A stretch of DNA of 64,000 bases, from contig JACKBM010000003.1 in the NCBI GenBank assembly GCA_020634575.1, forward strand, positions 1 through 64,000. The letters run 5' to 3'. The notes below the pieces were generated by a model, which did not search any database, was not told where the DNA came from, and saw nothing but the letters and a program-made list of their open reading frames with translations. The translations under genes and the position numbers were made by a program. This document shows, piece by piece, positions 1 through 8,971 of this stretch. How positions within the stretch are numbered: the stretch's first letter is position 1; each line of letters opens with the position of its first letter. The stretch is from Ardenticatenales bacterium (GTDB taxonomy: Bacteria > Chloroflexota > Anaerolineae > Promineifilales > Promineifilaceae).

Positions 1-6
1 AAAAGC

Positions 7-702
7 ATGAGCCATATTTTGAACCAGGAAGTGGGGCGGCTGCGGGAGCGGATTTTGGTGTTGGGCAGTGAGGTTGAAGAGAATCTGCTGATCGCGGTGG
101 ATGCCTTGAAGCGGCGGGACCAGGCGCGGTCGCTGGCGCTGATTCAGGCGGATGAATGGATCAACGAGAAGCGGATCAAGATCGGCATGGATTGCCTGAC
201 GCTGATGGCGACCCAGCAACCGGTGGCCCGGGACATGCGCCAGATCGCGGCCATCATCGAAATTGCCGGTGAGCTGGAGCGGATTCACGATTACGTGAAG
301 GGTATCAGCAAGATCAACCGGCTGATTTCGCCCGAGATCGACATCAAGGCGCTGCTGCTGCCCCTGCCGGACATGACGGCTATCACCGCGGCGATGCTGC
401 ACGCGAGCCTGACCGCCTTCGCCCATGCGGATGAGGCGTTGGCCCGGCGCACCCCGGTCCGCGATAGCGAAGTGGACCGGATGTACGAGGAGTTAAATGC
501 GGAGGTCATCCGTCGAGTTCATGAGACGCCGTCGGATATGGAGCTGGCCAACCGGCTGCAATGGGCCGGGCACAACATTGAGCGGGCCGCTGATCGGGTG
601 ATCAATATTTGCGAATGGGTCATTTACATGATCACCGGGATTTTTGAAGAGATGGACAACGCATCGCCACAACATGAACAAGAAGCGAATCTTAATTATT
701 GA
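7..702 (+). CDS. phoU: Phosphate signalling complex protein PhoU
   Basis: A 231-residue protein with the two-repeat all-helical PhoU architecture: each half begins with a helix of the type VEENLLIAVDAL or AMLHASLTAFAHADEAL and carries the ERIHDY and NIERAADRV segments (E-x-x-x-D metal-binding pattern) typical of the family. Family knowledge: PhoU couples the Pst phosphate importer to the PhoR/PhoB two-component system and restrains phosphate uptake. The gene begins at the left edge of the window, so pst genes probably lie just upstream. It overlaps the following response-regulator gene by 29 bases, which suggests translational coupling. Length and motifs are normal. Confidence 0.93.
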   Translation: MSHILNQEVGRLRERILVLGSEVEENLLIAVDALKRRDQARSLALIQADEWINEKRIKIGMDCLTLMATQQPVARDMRQIAAIIEIAGELERIHDYVKGISKINRLISPEIDIKALLLPLPDMTAITAAMLHASLTAFAHADEALARRTPVRDSEVDRMYEELNAEVIRRVHETPSDMELANRLQWAGHNIERAADRVINICEWVIYMITGIFEEMDNASPQHEQEANLNY

Positions 703-1396
703 AGAAGATGCCGACCTTCTGGAAACAGTTGAAGCGAGTCTGACGCAACAAGGTTACATTGTGATCAGCGGGATGAGCGGTGAATCGGCGCCCGGTTTGT
801 GCCAGGTGCACCGGCCGGATCTCATCCTGCTGGCAGCCAACATGACGGGCGTGGACGGGCTGGACCTGTGCCGTGAGCTGCGCCATGTCTCCAACACGCC
901 GATCATCGTGATGGCGGCCAATGCCGGGGCGGTGGATCGGATTCTGATGCTGGAGATGGGCGCGGATGATTACCTGGTCAAGCCGTTTAACGTGCGCGAG
1001 TTGGTTGCCCGGGTCAAAGCGCTCTTCCGCCGCATCCGGTTGACCCACGAGGAGCTGGATGCCCAGCAGCAGAGCAACGGCCAGGCGCGCAAGCCGGTCC
1101 CGCTCCAGTTCGGCAATCTCAGCATCGACGAGCGCCGCCACGAGGTCCGGTTGGATGACCACCCCTTGCGGCTACGGCCCCAGGAGTATGAGCTGCTGCT
1201 CTTTTTTGCGCGCCACCGGGGCATCACCATCTCCCGGGACACCATTTTTGACCGGGTGTGGGAAGGATCTGAGGCCAACAACAACCGGACCGTGGATGTT
1301 CATGTGCGCTGGTTAAGGCAGAAGATTGAGGCGGATCCGACGCAGGCGGAGCGCATTGTCTCTGTGCGCGGGGTCGGATATCGTTTTGATGGGTGA
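674..1396 (+). CDS. OmpR/PhoB-type response regulator with a degenerate receiver
   Basis: A 240-residue protein: receiver domain (about 1-125) and OmpR-type winged-helix DNA-binding domain (about 145-240, ending in the usual RGVGYRFDG). The start at 674 (MNKKRILII) fits the receiver's first beta strand; a longer frame from 644 adds only residues that overlap phoU. The conserved Lys is present (YLVKPF), but the acidic pair is Glu-Glu and the phospho-acceptor Asp expected after PDLILL is Ala54 (LLAANMTGVDG). Classical phosphorylation is therefore unlikely. It lies directly after phoU and before arsenate reductase, so a role in phosphate-related control is inferred; no kinase gene is in view. 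Confidence 0.88.
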   Translation: MNKKRILIIEEDADLLETVEASLTQQGYIVISGMSGESAPGLCQVHRPDLILLAANMTGVDGLDLCRELRHVSNTPIIVMAANAGAVDRILMLEMGADDYLVKPFNVRELVARVKALFRRIRLTHEELDAQQQSNGQARKPVPLQFGNLSIDERRHEVRLDDHPLRLRPQEYELLLFFARHRGITISRDTIFDRVWEGSEANNNRTVDVHVRWLRQKIEADPTQAERIVSVRGVGYRFDG

Positions 1397-1400
1397 AAAA

Positions 1401-1814
1401 ATGGTAGAGAAGCAGACAGTTTTATTCTTGTGTACCGGCAATTCCTGTCGCAGCCAGATGGCGGAGGCGATTGTCAATGCGGAGCTGGGAGAGACGTGGG
1501 CAGCCTATTCGGCGGGGACGCGACCGGCCGGTTACACCCATCCCAAAGCGCTGGCCGTTCTGACCGAGATCGGCATTGATTGGCAGGGTCAATCCCAGCA
1601 CACCGATGCATTCATCGGGCAGGCGTTTGACCTGGTGGTGACTGTTTGCGACAGCGCCGCCGAAGATTGCCCGGCCTGGCTAGGCGCCGGGCGCAAGGTC
1701 CACCTCAGCTTCCCCGACCCGGCGGCGGCCCAGGGCAGCGACGCCGAGGTGCTGGCCGTCTTCCGCGAAGTCCGCGACGATATTCGCCAGCGCGTGCTGG
1801 CGCTGCTCCGCTGA
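1401..1814 (+). CDS. arsC: Arsenate reductase, low-molecular-weight phosphatase fold
   Basis: About 137 residues. The N-terminal CTGNSCRS is the CX5R phosphatase-type catalytic loop, followed by SAGTRP and the VVTVCDSAAEDCP segment that carries the further redox Cys residues of thioredoxin-coupled ArsC. The C-terminal SFPDPAAA is also typical. The reaction, known for the family, is reduction of arsenate to arsenite in the cytoplasm. ATG 1401 has a GGTGA five bases upstream; ATG 1389 overlaps the preceding stop and is also possible. Its position behind phoU and a PhoB-like regulator makes sense because arsenate enters cells through phosphate importers. The stop codon is part of a repeat element. 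Confidence 0.88.
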   Translation: MVEKQTVLFLCTGNSCRSQMAEAIVNAELGETWAAYSAGTRPAGYTHPKALAVLTEIGIDWQGQSQHTDAFIGQAFDLVVTVCDSAAEDCPAWLGAGRKVHLSFPDPAAAQGSDAEVLAVFREVRDDIRQRVLALLR

Positions 1815-1868
1815 GGGGTTGCCCAACCCGTCGGGTCAGCCAACCCGTCGGGTCAGCCAACCCCTCAG
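1811..1868. repeat. Stop-codon-containing inverted repeat between convergent genes
   Basis: The ends are CTGAGGGGTTG (1811-1821) and its exact reverse complement (1858-1868). Inside are two tandem 17-bp units CCAACCCGTCGGGTCAG, each holding the palindromic core ACCCGTCGGGT. The TGA in the left end is the stop of the arsenate reductase gene, and the TGA read on the other strand in the right end is the expected stop of the convergent isomerase gene. It could act as a bidirectional terminator. Related elements lie at 2714-2777 and 13638-13690. Confidence 0.8.
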
Positions 1869-2643
1869 ACGCCGCGGCAAACGTCGTACGCCTGCCGCAG
1901 CGCGGCCGTACGTCCCCTTTGGGCCGGAACTCGTGGCCCACGAAACCAGCATAGCCGGCTGCTGCCAGCGCCCGGCAGACCGCCGCGTAGTTGATCTCCT
2001 GCTGCTCGTCCAGATCCTGGCGGCCCGGGTTGCCGGCGGTATGGATATGCCCGATCTGGCCGACATACGTGGTCAGGTTGCGGATGAGATCCCCTTCCAT
2101 AATTTGCATGTGGTAGATGTCATACAGCAGTTTGACGCGCGGGCTGGGCGCCTGGGCCAGGACGGCCAGCCCCCAGGCGGTGTGGTCGCACTGATAGCCG
2201 GGATGGTCAACTTTGGAGTTGAGTAGTTCCAGGTTGAGCGTTACCCCTTGTGCTTCCGCGTAGGGGGCGATACGGCGCAGGCCGGCGGCTGTGTTGGCGA
2301 TCGCCTCGGCGTCACTCATCCCCGCCAGCCGGTTGCCGCTGAAGCAGATGAGCCCCTGCACGCCATGACGCACGGCGACATCAATGGATTCGCGCAGCTC
2401 AGCCTCGATGCGGTCATGGTTGGCCGGGTTGTTGAGGCCATCTTCCAGGGCGGCGTGGCCGACCATGCTGGCCAGGGCCAGGTTGTGCTGTAGGGCCAAC
2501 CGGGCCAGCTCCGGCAGCGATTCGTCTCTTTGCCAGATTTCGACGGCGGCGTAGCCGATGGCGGCCAGTTCCGCCAGGAAGCCATCGAGGTCGACGCCGG
2601 CCAACGGCAAGATGGGCAGGCAAACCGATTGTTTCAGGGTCAT
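1865..2643 (-). CDS. Sugar phosphate isomerase/epimerase-like TIM-barrel protein (one frameshift)
   Basis: The reading begins MTLKQSVCLPIL and shows the xylose-isomerase-like TIM-barrel pattern of hydroxypyruvate isomerase-type proteins: LNLELLNSK, LLYDIYHMQIMEGD, IGHIHTAGNPGR and GFVGHEFRPKGD, which supply the Glu, Asp/His, His and Glu metal ligands. Near 1905 the frame is lost. Restoring one G in CGGCCGCG gives the expected tail LRQAYDVCRGV and a stop inside the repeat at 1865-1867, for a protein of about 259 residues. As written, the frame runs on through the repeats and over the arsenate reductase gene to 1705. A sequence error is likely. The substrate cannot be told. Confidence 0.8.
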
Positions 2644-2713
2644 GTGGAATCCTCCCGCTGGCTCAGCTCACTTGCCGACCAGCCAGGACCGATCATATCC
2701 GGAATTGGCGCCG

Positions 2714-2777
2714 AACCAACCCGTCGGGTTGGCGGACCCGACAGGTTGGCGGACCCGACGGGTTAGGCAACCCCTCA
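2714..2777. repeat. Stop-codon-containing palindromic repeat, second copy
   Basis: Alternating units of CCCGTCGGGTTGGC and its near complement (GGACCCGACAGGTTGGC, GGACCCGACGGGTTAGGC) end in CAACCCCTCAG. The last part contains the TGA of the globin gene on the minus strand. The same end sequence and palindromic core are found at 1811-1868. It may serve as a terminator for the globin gene. Confidence 0.75.
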
Positions 2778-3188
2778 GCCGGCCGGTTCGGCGGCGGCGC
2801 GCATGGTGCTGGCCAGAAGGTCGTAGGCAGCGGCCCAGGCTGCCGCAACCGCCGGCGTAAACTGCTCGCCCAGCCTCTGGCCCAATGTCCAGAGCAGCGC
2901 CGCGCCGACAGTGTCGTAATGCTCTGGCTGGACGCCATAGCCGGCGTGGCGAACGCCCATGGCCTGGATGTGAGGCAGGAGGGTATCCGGCCGGTCCAGA
3001 CCCGCCACCACAAATGCCAAGGCGGTCATCAGCTTTTGCTTCTGCGCTGCCATGTCGCCTCTGAAGTAGGGGCGCAGCCAGGGATCCAGCTGGAAGAGCC
3101 GTTCGTAGAATAGATCGGCGGCGACTGCCTGAATCGGCTGTACCAGGACAAAGCTATCTTTAACGAGTTTGATTTGTTGTTTGTTCAT
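2775..3188 (-). CDS. Single-domain globin (bacterial haemoglobin type)
   Basis: A 137-residue globin resembling Vitreoscilla haemoglobin and the haem domain of flavohaemoglobins. It starts MNKQQIKLVKDSF, has the FYERLFQLDPWLRPYF segment of helices B-C, and MGVRHAGYGVQPEHY, where the His is the expected proximal haem ligand. The ATG at 3188 is preceded by GGAG at a good distance; an upstream ATG at 3203 is less likely. No reductase domain follows. Likely roles, from the family, are oxygen binding or nitric oxide handling in the cytoplasm. Its stop codon lies in a palindromic repeat. Confidence 0.88.
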   Translation of the reverse strand: MNKQQIKLVKDSFVLVQPIQAVAADLFYERLFQLDPWLRPYFRGDMAAQKQKLMTALAFVVAGLDRPDTLLPHIQAMGVRHAGYGVQPEHYDTVGAALLWTLGQRLGEQFTPAVAAAWAAAYDLLASTMRAAAEPAG

Positions 3189-3375
3189 GATGAATCTCCG
3201 CATAAAGGGTTGGGCTTTGGGCCGGGCGCGACGGGGCCCGGGCGCATAGTAATGGGCAGCGACTGCCGGTTACAGATGGGGTTTCATTTCTAGTTGTTTT
3301 TCATGATCACCTCCCACAATGAAATAAGGCCGGCCATCTGGCGGGTATTGCCGGCGGCCAGCGGACCCTACTGGA

Positions 3376-3594
3376 TCAGGGGGTGAGCTGCTCGAACAGA
3401 AAAACGAACAGGGCTTGCAGGTTGTTGAAGCGCTGCGTCTGGCGTGTCTGGACATGAGTCAGGGAGGCGCGCCAGGGGCCATCGGGCGCTTCGCGCCAGG
3501 TACGCAGCAGCCAGGCCTGGTAAGGCCAGACTGTCGCGGCCTGACCGCCGTCCCGTTCAGATCCGTCCGGAAGTTCAACCGTGTTGTTTGTCAT
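3376..3594 (-). CDS. Small conserved Chloroflexota-type protein of unknown function
   Basis: A 72-residue protein with the pattern PYQAWLLRTWREAPDGPWRASL followed by a Phe/Leu-rich end. Short proteins of this kind (PYQAWLLRxWRE, PWRxSL, a final LxALxxFL) are, as I recall, frequent in Chloroflexota beside large regulators; that link is memory, not a search. It is divergent from the BTAD regulator at 3663, with about 70 bases between starts, so they may share a promoter region. Function unknown. Confidence 0.65.
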   Translation of the reverse strand: MTNNTVELPDGSERDGGQAATVWPYQAWLLRTWREAPDGPWRASLTHVQTRQTQRFNNLQALFVFLFEQLTP

Positions 3595-3662
3595 GGAACC
3601 CAGTATCAACAGTGTCCGTAGCCAAATCGTTCCCAGCCGGAAAAAGCGCCTATAATGGGCAG

Positions 3663-6600
3663 ATGGTGAGGCTGAAGTTGCGATTGCTGGGAAGTTTTGG
3701 GGCGACGGTGGAGGACCGGCCGGTCACGCAGTTCCGTACCGACAAAATGCGCGCGCTGCTCGCCTACCTCGCTCTCAACGCCGGCCGCCCCTTCCGCCGG
3801 GAAACACTGGCCACACTCCTCTGGCCTGACTGGTCCGATGAGGCCGCCCGCCGTAACCTGCGCCAATCGTTGCACCGCCTGCGCCAGCTGCTGGCCAAAG
3901 CTGACAACGACCTGGCTGAAGCGCTCTTTTCCCTGACCCGCCAGACCGTTCAACTTAATGGCGCCTGGCTGGACCTTGATGTCGCTACGTTCCGTGAACT
4001 GCTGCAAACCTGCCAGACCCACTCCCACACCGACCTGCTGCGCTGTGCCCCCTGCCTGGAGCGGCTGACCCAGGCGGCCGCGTTCTACGAGGGCGAGCTT
4101 CTGCCTGGATTTAACCTGAAAGACGCCTTTCCTTTCGAAGAATGGCTGTTCATGGAGCGTGAGCAGTTGGGCCAGCAACAGCTGGAACTGCTGGACAAGC
4201 TGGCCCAGGCATTGGCGGCGCAGGGCGACTATGAAGGGGCGCAACGCTACGCTCAACAGCAGGTGGCGTTGGCTCCCTGGCGTGAATCTGCCCACCGGCA
4301 GCTCATGTGGCTTTACGTGCAGCAGGGCCAGCGCACGGCTGCCCTGGCCCAGTTTGAGAGCTGCCAGACGCTGCTGGCCCAGGAGTTGGGTGTGGAGCCA
4401 TCGAGCGACACGATCCAGCTCCGCGACCAGATTCGGGCCGGTGAGCTGCCTGTGCCGGCCCAGCCGCAGGCGCGTTTGCATGGCTTCCCGGCTCAACTCA
4501 CGCCATTTATCGGCCGGGGCGAAGAAGTGACCCAGGTCATGAGCCAGCTGGCTGAGCCAACCTGCCGCCTGCTGACGCTGCTGGGGCCGGGTGGTAGCGG
4601 CAAAACCCGGCTGAGCATTCGGGTTGGGCAGGCCTTGGCCGAAGGTGCTGGCCCTTATCGGGATGGCATCTTTTTTGTGCCGCTGGTGGCGGTGGCTGAT
4701 GTGGCCCGGCTGGAAACGGCCCTGGCCGACCGGCTGGGCCTGTCCCTCAATGAAGGGGTGACCCCACGAGCCCAGCTTTTGGCTTTTCTGGCGGCCAGGG
4801 AGCTGCTCCTGATTTGCGATAATTTTGAGCAATTGTTGCCTGGAGCTGAACTGCTCGGGGCGATCCTGGCAGCGGCGCCCGGCGTCCAGTTCCTGGTGAC
4901 CTCACGCCAACCGCTCAACCTGGCGGGCGAATGGCGGTTGCCGGTGGGCGGGCTGGGTTACGACGGCGGCGCTGAGTCTGAGGCGGCCCTGTTTTTCCAG
5001 CGCTGCGCTCAACGGGTGCTGCCCCAGTTCCGGTTGGATGAGGCCACCCTGCCGCCGGTCCTGGCGTTAGCCGAACTGGTGGAAGGGCTGCCGCTGGCCC
5101 TCGAAATTGCCGCCGCCTGGAGCCGCCTCATGGATCCGGCCGCCATCCTGGCCGCGACGCGCCAGAGCCTCGATTTCCTGGTTTCACCGCTTGATGATTT
5201 GCCGCCGCGCCATCAAAGTATGCGCGCCGTCCTGCATCAGACCTGGGGGCGGCTGCCGGCGCGCACACGGCAACTGCTGGAACAGATCGCCCTCTTCGCT
5301 GGCAGCTTTACGCTCGAGGCGGCGCTGGCGACGCTACCCGGCGTCACCCTGCTGGATATGGCCACCTTGCTGGATCGCTCTTTGCTAAGCTGGCGGGCTA
5401 GCGGTCGCTACCAGATGCATGAGTTGCTGCGTCAGTATGCTCGCGAACAGGCTGAAAGCGAGGCGCAACTCTTCCAACGGCAGCATAGCGACTATTTTCT
5501 GGGCCTGGTGGCGGCGCAGACGGCGGCGCTCTGCGGCCGGCAGCCACAGCAAGTCTGGCCCCGCTTGCGTGAGGAGCTGGCCGAGATCCGCCAGGCGTGG
5601 CATTGGGCCCTGGCGTTGCAACTGGCAGAGCCAATGCTGGCCAGCCTGAGTGGGCTGGGGCGACTGTACGAACTGGCCGGGCTGTTTGCCGAGGCTGCCG
5701 CTTTGCTGACGCAGGCCCTGGCTGACGTGGCGCAGTGGCCGGCCGCTCCGGCACATGAGCGGCTGCGGCTGCAACTTCAGCTACAGCAGGCCCATTTCCT
5801 GGGGCAGCAGGGCGAATATAAGGCGGCCATCAGCGCGGCAGAAGCGGCGCTGGCGCTGGCCGAAGGGTTGGGCGAGTCTGAACTGGCGGCGGCAGCCTGG
5901 GCTTTGCAGGGTGAATGGCAACGGCATCTGGGGCAATACACGGCGGCCCGGGCCAGCCTGGCGGCGGCGCTGGCATTGGCAGAAGGACCGGCCGGTCAGC
6001 GCAACCGCGCCCGGGCGCTGGCCGAACTGGGCGCCATCCACCTCGAGCAAAGCCGCTATGATGAAGCGCTCAACGACTTGCAGGCAGCGCTCGCTATCTA
6101 TGAGCAGCTGACCGATGCAATGGCCATCAGCAGAACCCTGGGCCAGATCGGCGACGCGTACCGGCGCAAGGGGGCGTATGAGACAGCTCTGGCTCATGTG
6201 GAGATGGCTCTGTCCGTGGCGCGCGGACTGGATTACCGGTTGGGGCAGGTGCAACTACGCCTCGTCCTGGCCCGCATCCGCATGGAGATGGGCGAGGTTG
6301 CCCCGGCTGAGGCGCTGGCCGCTGAAGCCCTGGCCGCGGCGACCGACCTGGGGGCCGTGCGTGAGATCTGCCTGGCCCATGTCTATCTGGGCAACTGCTG
6401 TAACGTGCGGGCGCAACTGGCCGAAGCGGAGCGCCATTTCCGCCGGGCGCTGGCCCAGGCGGAGGCAGCGGGCGTGCCGGATCTGCGTGCGCTGGCCCTG
6501 AGCCGCCTGGGCGCCATGGCCGCCCGGCAGGGAGAAGCGGAGGTGGCGCTGGCGCTTTACCAGCAGGTGGCTGGCCTCTGGCGGGGGCTGCACAATCAGC

Positions 6601-7457
6601 GGGAGCTGGGGATCAGTCTGCGCCTGATCGGCGCGTTGTATGCGCGCATGGGTGAGCTGGAGCAAGCTGAAGAACAGTTTATGGCCTCGCTGGTAGCTGT
6701 GCAGCCGCTGGGCGCTGGGCATGTGGTCGCCGGCAGCCTGACCGAGCTGGGCTGGCTGCAGATGGACAAAGGAGATTATGCGGCGGCGCAGGGTTACCTG
6801 GAACGAGCAGTCGCGGTCTGCCGGGAGGTGGCGTTCCAGGGTGGGCTCGTGCTGGCCCTGGGTGGTCTGGGTAGCCTGCACCTGCGGCTGGGCGAATTTG
6901 CGTTGGCCGAAGGCTGTTTTCTAGAGACGCGCGAGCTGAATGAGGCGTTGGGCGACCGCTCGGGGACAGCGGTCATGTGGATGAACCTGGGCGAGGTGGC
7001 GCTGCGGCAGGGGCGACCAGGGGAGGCGCTGGCTGCTAACCAGGCGGCCTTGGCGCTGCTGCGCGCTATGAGCGGCAGCCGGATGATTGCGCAGGCGCTC
7101 TTACAGCAGGCACAGATACGCTTTGCCCTGGGCGAGACGACCCAGGCCGGCCTGTTGCTGGAGGAAGTGGTGGCCAGCGGCGAAAGGCGGGATCAAGGGC
7201 TGCAATTTGGGGCCGCCTTGCTCAAGGCGCGGCTGCTGGCTGCTGCCGGTGCTGGGAGTGCGGCGGCTGAACTGCTCCAAGAAATGCTGGCTCAATTTCC
7301 CCAACTGACGCAGCAGGCTGAGGTTCACTATTATTTGTGGCAGGCCACGGGTGACCCGACCCGCCGGGCGCAGGCTCTGGCGCTTTGCGACAAGATTCTG
7401 GAGCAGGCGCCGCAGTATCGGTTTGGGCAGTTCGCGGCGGTGCTGCGGGCCGCCTGA
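3663..7457 (+). CDS. BTAD-type transcriptional regulator with ATPase and TPR domains
   Basis: A 1264-residue protein. Residues 1-100 form an OmpR-like winged helix (LKLRLLGSFGATVEDRPV, then LAYLALNAGRPFRRETLATLLW) and about 100-255 the bacterial transcriptional activation domain of AfsR/SARP regulators. From about 270 there is a STAND-type ATPase with Walker A GPGGSGKTRL and Walker B LLICDNFEQ, then LVTSRQPLN and GLPLALEIAAAW. The C-terminal 600 residues are Ala/Leu-rich TPR repeats. The start at 3663 fits the domain; the open frame reaches further upstream but has no domain there. Such proteins are signal-dependent activators; the ligand and targets are unknown. It faces the small gene at 3376-3594. 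Confidence 0.88.
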   Translation: MVRLKLRLLGSFGATVEDRPVTQFRTDKMRALLAYLALNAGRPFRRETLATLLWPDWSDEAARRNLRQSLHRLRQLLAKADNDLAEALFSLTRQTVQLNGAWLDLDVATFRELLQTCQTHSHTDLLRCAPCLERLTQAAAFYEGELLPGFNLKDAFPFEEWLFMEREQLGQQQLELLDKLAQALAAQGDYEGAQRYAQQQVALAPWRESAHRQLMWLYVQQGQRTAALAQFESCQTLLAQELGVEPSSDTIQLRDQIRAGELPVPAQPQARLHGFPAQLTPFIGRGEEVTQVMSQLAEPTCRLLTLLGPGGSGKTRLSIRVGQALAEGAGPYRDGIFFVPLVAVADVARLETALADRLGLSLNEGVTPRAQLLAFLAARELLLICDNFEQLLPGAELLGAILAAAPGVQFLVTSRQPLNLAGEWRLPVGGLGYDGGAESEAALFFQRCAQRVLPQFRLDEATLPPVLALAELVEGLPLALEIAAAWSRLMDPAAILAATRQSLDFLVSPLDDLPPRHQSMRAVLHQTWGRLPARTRQLLEQIALFAGSFTLEAALATLPGVTLLDMATLLDRSLLSWRASGRYQMHELLRQYAREQAESEAQLFQRQHSDYFLGLVAAQTAALCGRQPQQVWPRLREELAEIRQAWHWALALQLAEPMLASLSGLGRLYELAGLFAEAAALLTQALADVAQWPAAPAHERLRLQLQLQQAHFLGQQGEYKAAISAAEAALALAEGLGESELAAAAWALQGEWQRHLGQYTAARASLAAALALAEGPAGQRNRARALAELGAIHLEQSRYDEALNDLQAALAIYEQLTDAMAISRTLGQIGDAYRRKGAYETALAHVEMALSVARGLDYRLGQVQLRLVLARIRMEMGEVAPAEALAAEALAAATDLGAVREICLAHVYLGNCCNVRAQLAEAERHFRRALAQAEAAGVPDLRALALSRLGAMAARQGEAEVALALYQQVAGLWRGLHNQRELGISLRLIGALYARMGELEQAEEQFMASLVAVQPLGAGHVVAGSLTELGWLQMDKGDYAAAQGYLERAVAVCREVAFQGGLVLALGGLGSLHLRLGEFALAEGCFLETRELNEALGDRSGTAVMWMNLGEVALRQGRPGEALAANQAALALLRAMSGSRMIAQALLQQAQIRFALGETTQAGLLLEEVVASGERRDQGLQFGAALLKARLLAAAGAGSAAAELLQEMLAQFPQLTQQAEVHYYLWQATGDPTRRAQALALCDKILEQAPQYRFGQFAAVLRAA

Positions 7458-7568
7458 GCCAGGGTTTAGCTTGTGAAAAAGCGGCTGGCAGCATCAAATA
7501 ATCCTGCTCTGGCGCCAGCAGATGGCCCATTGCCGGTAGAATAGGGTCGGCGGTTAGAAGAGGAAATT

Positions 7569-8237
7569 ATGGAAGTATTGGTACAAGAACTCCTGGAGAA
7601 GGCCCGGCGGACGCTGGGCGCGGCGGCGGAACTGGCGGCGGTGCAGTCGGTGGCCGGCATCGCGGATTGCCAGTCGCCCAACGGGCCGTATACAACGGCG
7701 CTGCAGGCGGCGCGGGGCGACCGGCTGTTTTTTCAGCAGGTGCACCCCGGCGGTCGGGCGTTTACCGGCGTGGTGAACGGGCAAGTGGCCTGGGCTGTGG
7801 ATGCGGTCACTGGCGAGGCCCAACCCTTGGGCCCCGAAGCGACGGCGATGATCCTGGGGCACGATTTGCTGATGTTGCCCCTGATCCTGGCAGAACGCTT
7901 TCATAAGCTGCGCCCGGCCGGTACCGCTGAATACGGTGGCAAGCTGTGCCAGGTGCTGGCCGGGGAGGACCCATGGCGCTCGCCCTGCCTGCTTTATTTT
8001 GCGGGCGACACCGGCCGGTTAGCCGGCCTGGCCCTGACCAATCCGATCGGCGAAGCGGGCGAGATGGTGCAGATCGTTTTTAAGGGCTGGCTGCCGGTCG
8101 GCGAAGTGACTTTGCCGGCTGAGGTGTTGATCACGGATAAGACGGGCGAGTTTTATTTTCGTTTCCGGCCGGTTGAGATCAATCACGTCGACGAAGCGGT
8201 GTTCGCCATCCCCGCTCACATCAGCGCCGGCTTCTGA
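7569..8237 (+). CDS. Hypothetical protein, 222 residues
   Basis: An intact frame starting MEVLVQELLEKARR with AGAGGAAA ten bases upstream. The N-terminal third is helical. The rest alternates beta strands (FTGVVNGQVAWAVD, LCQVLAGEDPW, LLYFAGDTGRLAG, EFYFRFRPVEINH) in a way that recalls LolA/LppX-like half-barrels that carry lipophilic ligands, but no signal peptide or transmembrane segment is visible. Nothing in the neighbourhood explains it. Function not recognised. Confidence 0.6.
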   Translation: MEVLVQELLEKARRTLGAAAELAAVQSVAGIADCQSPNGPYTTALQAARGDRLFFQQVHPGGRAFTGVVNGQVAWAVDAVTGEAQPLGPEATAMILGHDLLMLPLILAERFHKLRPAGTAEYGGKLCQVLAGEDPWRSPCLLYFAGDTGRLAGLALTNPIGEAGEMVQIVFKGWLPVGEVTLPAEVLITDKTGEFYFRFRPVEINHVDEAVFAIPAHISAGF

Positions 8238-8287
8238 TTCACATGGGCTTTCACATGCGCCAGCCTAAACTGGGAGCAGAAAGAGGA

Positions 8288-8419
8288 GCCACGGATTGAC
8301 ACAGATTTTGCACGGATTCTTTTATGGATTGGGAGATTTTTGTCCTGCAAAGCTTCAACCCATTCCAAAAAATCCGTGTTAGCTTGTGCTGAGCGTAGCG
8401 AAGTATGCAAATCCGTGGC
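8288..8419. repeat. Inverted repeat with CACGGATT units
   Basis: The outer arms are GCCACGGATT (8288-8297) and AATCCGTGGC (8410-8419). Inner copies are GCACGGATT near 8311 and AATCCGTGT near 8371. The same motif family returns at 12328-12359. Both copies lie just upstream of a ribosome-binding site and start codon (methyltransferase, binding lipoprotein), so they are within or next to 5' untranslated regions. Confidence 0.6.
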
Positions 8420-8455
8420 AAAAAAATTCCCAGAGAGTGCCGATGGAGGAAGACG

Positions 8456-8971
8456 ATGGCTGATCATGAGACAATTAACACCCACTACACCCATGGCAAT
8501 CTGCTGGCCGCGATTGAGGCGGCGTTGCAGCAGAGTGGGAAGTCCCTGACGGGACTGACGGTTGATGACCTGGGGCCGGTGGATGAGTTCCACATCGGTG
8601 GCCGGCCGGCGACGGCGCGGTTGCTGCGCCAGCTTGAGGTTGGTGCCGGCGACTCGGTCCTGGATGTCGGCTGCGGTTTGGGCGGGAGTGCTCGCTGTGC
8701 GGCGCTGTTGCTGGGGTGCCAGGTGACCGGCATTGATTTGACTGGCGAATATGTGGCAACCGGCAACGTGTTGTGTGACTGGGTGGGGCTGGGGAACCAG
8801 GTGAATTTGCAGCAGGGGAGCGCCCTGGAGCTACCTTTTCCTGACGCCAGCTTTGCGGCCGCCTACATGATCCACGTCGGCATGAACATCCCTGACAAAC
8901 AGGCGCTGTTTGCCGGGCTGCGCCGGGTGATTCGGCCCGGGGGCCGGCTGGCTGTCTACGACGTCATGTAG
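8456..8971 (+). pseudogene. SAM-dependent methyltransferase, N-terminal part, ended by in-frame TAG
   Basis: ATG 8456 follows GGAGGA at the correct distance. The class I methyltransferase motifs are clear: SVLDVGCGLGGSARCAA (motif I), VTGIDLTGEY (motif II), FPDASFAAAYMIHVGMNI and LRRVIRPGGRLAVYDVM. The frame then meets TAG at 8969-8971, but the sequence continues in the same frame as a normal methyltransferase C-terminus. A single CAG-to-TAG change would explain it. Overall the gene is of the UbiE/sterol-methyltransferase-like type; the substrate is unknown. Confidence 0.8.
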
